A stretch of DNA of 64,000 bases from Legionella moravica DSM 19234 (lineage in GTDB: Bacteria > Pseudomonadota > Gammaproteobacteria > Legionellales > Legionellaceae): assembly GCF_000423305.1 (NCBI RefSeq), contig NZ_AUHS01000021.1, positions 1-64,000 on the forward strand, in the 5' to 3' direction. A model generated the notes under the pieces. That model made no database searches. It worked only from the letters and a program-made list of their open reading frames with translations, and was not told the DNA's origin. The position numbers and the translations under genes were made by a program. Of this stretch, positions 63,230 through 64,000 are shown in pieces; the first letter of the stretch is position 1, and each line of letters begins with the position of its first letter.

Positions 63230-63727
63230 CCGTTATTTTTATTTTTGCGACTGAGCGATGAATGACGAGGCACAAATCTAAACCTTTCTTTTAAACTGCT
63301 TTAAATGAATTCGCTTCGCTCATAACTATTAAATGCTCCTAAGCTCCAAAATCAAAGGCAGGTGGGCAAAATTCGAACATACCTTTATCCACATTTTTAG
63401 GGGATAACCATGTGAATAGATTGAATTAAGGCAATACCGATAAGGACTTAAGAACAAGGAGAAAGTGTACTCAATGAGAGTAATAGTTAAATGAAATAGT
63501 AATTAACTATTTCATTCGAACATTATTTTGAAGATTAAAAGTTAAGCATAACCCTTTTTTACCAAGATCCCGGACGGGAGGCTAATTGATAAAAGAAATG
63601 TATCAACAGATGGTAAATACAAACAGGTGTAAAACCCAAATTAAACATATCTAATGTATCAACTATTGATAAATTCAATGGATATCAATAAACTGCCTTC
63701 AATAATTACTATAGAGCTTTATAAACT

Positions 63728-64000
63728 ATGGCCAATAAAAAACGCAAAGTATCCCGGGATGATTATGTATCCTGTTATCACTATTTTGAACGTGCCATTC
63801 AAAATAATCGATTCATGACTGAAGAGACGAACAATTCGGTGAGAATAAAAGCAATCCACGCCTTTGCTGAACTCAAAAAAACGGCGCATGATGAAGAAAC
63901 AGTACGCTTGTTTCAATTATGGCTTGATGAATTCGTAGATCCTCAAGCTTTTAGTCGCTGTTATCGTGCTCTGAATCAAAAAAAATATCTGGTCGAGAAA
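63728..64000 (+). CDS. Hypothetical protein, 3' end outside window
   Basis: Open reading frame from ATG 63728 to the window end, 91 residues visible (MANKKRKVSRDDYVSCYHYFERA at the start). Charged, helical, no signal peptide; it contains no stop. Codon use resembles the plasmid genes. A Gly/Lys-rich basic start (KKRK) could fit a DNA-binding or replication-associated protein. The opposite-strand frame at 63719-63916 is a shadow. Function unknown. Confidence 0.6.
   Translation, partial: MANKKRKVSRDDYVSCYHYFERAIQNNRFMTEETNNSVRIKAIHAFAELKKTAHDEETVRLFQLWLDEFVDPQAFSRCYRALNQKKYLVEK

Larger units (their letters stand above)
62691..63727. other. Probable replication origin region (oriV)
   Basis: No ORF in 1037 bases. 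It holds three perfect DnaA boxes: TTATCCACA at 62978-62986, its inverse TGTGGATAA at 62996-63004, and TTATCCACA at 63385-63393. It also contains TTTAAGTGTC repeats near 62909 and 62930, ATTGGCC/GGCCAAT near 63058-63076, a long inverted repeat at 63160-63227, and a direct repeat GAATTCGCT(A/T)CGCTCAT at about 63017 and 63307. Content and place after repA argue for an origin. Confidence 0.65.

Noticed and set aside
63719-63916. 65-aa minus-strand frame at the right edge
   Set aside because: Shadow of the plus-strand open frame that continues to the window end.

Overview
The window looks like part of a large conjugative plasmid from a Legionella or a close relative. The GI-type (PFGI-1/LGI-like) type IV secretion genes, a CsrA paralogue next to LvrA/LvrB-like proteins, a collagen-repeat protein resembling the Legionella adhesin Lcl, and the AT-rich gamma-proteobacterial coding style all point there. 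A RepA-like initiator, a ParA/ParB locus with a second ParB, and a DnaA-box-containing region argue for a replicating plasmid rather than only an integrated element. No relaxase gene is seen in the window.

Layout. 1-10.2 kb (+): heavy-metal resistance: a CzcCBA-type RND efflux system (CzcC cut by the window start), a SmtB/CzrA-type repressor with its promoter/operator, a Zn/Cd P1B-ATPase, several small proteins and a CDF exporter. 10.2-14.4 kb: a RelE/RHH toxin-antitoxin pair, an ACR3-like transporter, a tyrosine recombinase with a perfect 18-bp inverted repeat in front of it, and a HigB/HigA-like pair. 14.4-23.4 kb (-): small plasmid-maintenance or leading-region genes (DUF932, ssb, several unknowns), two tandem integrase-like genes and a DUF1016 nuclease. 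Most small genes here sit behind structured leaders. Two full hammerhead ribozymes lie in the same orientation around the integrase pair, and about 400 bases at 21.77-22.15 kb are packed with perfect inverted repeats.

23.8-48 kb (-): cell-surface cargo (beta-barrel protein, collagen-like DUF1566 protein and its collagen-less paralogue), topoisomerase III, and then the whole GI-type conjugation operon: TraD, TraG, TraH/TraU-like proteins, the VirB4/TraC ATPase, TraB-, TraK-, TraE- and TraL-like core proteins, pilin-like proteins, PilL and TraT. 48-50 kb: CsrA paralogue and LvrB/LvrA-like proteins.

50.3-57.8 kb: an AT-rich cargo island that is the most exciting part. It encodes a YcaO enzyme, a TfuA protein, a ThiS/MoaD-like sulfur carrier ending in Gly-Gly, an E1-like activating enzyme fused to a rhodanese domain, an ATP-grasp ligase, a polytopic membrane protein and, between the ATP-grasp and carrier genes, a 42-codon ORF that looks like a RiPP precursor. 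The set reads as a self-contained peptide-backbone thioamidation pathway: the E1-rhodanese makes a thiocarboxylated carrier, TfuA releases sulfur to YcaO, YcaO thioamidates the peptide, and the ATP-grasp and membrane proteins tailor and export it. The chemistry is inferred from families, not shown.

57.8-64 kb: partition genes (ParB-type, ribbon-helix-helix, second ParB, ParA), RepA, and a 1-kb non-coding region with three perfect DnaA boxes and a long inverted repeat, probably the replication origin, followed by the start of one more gene that runs off the window.
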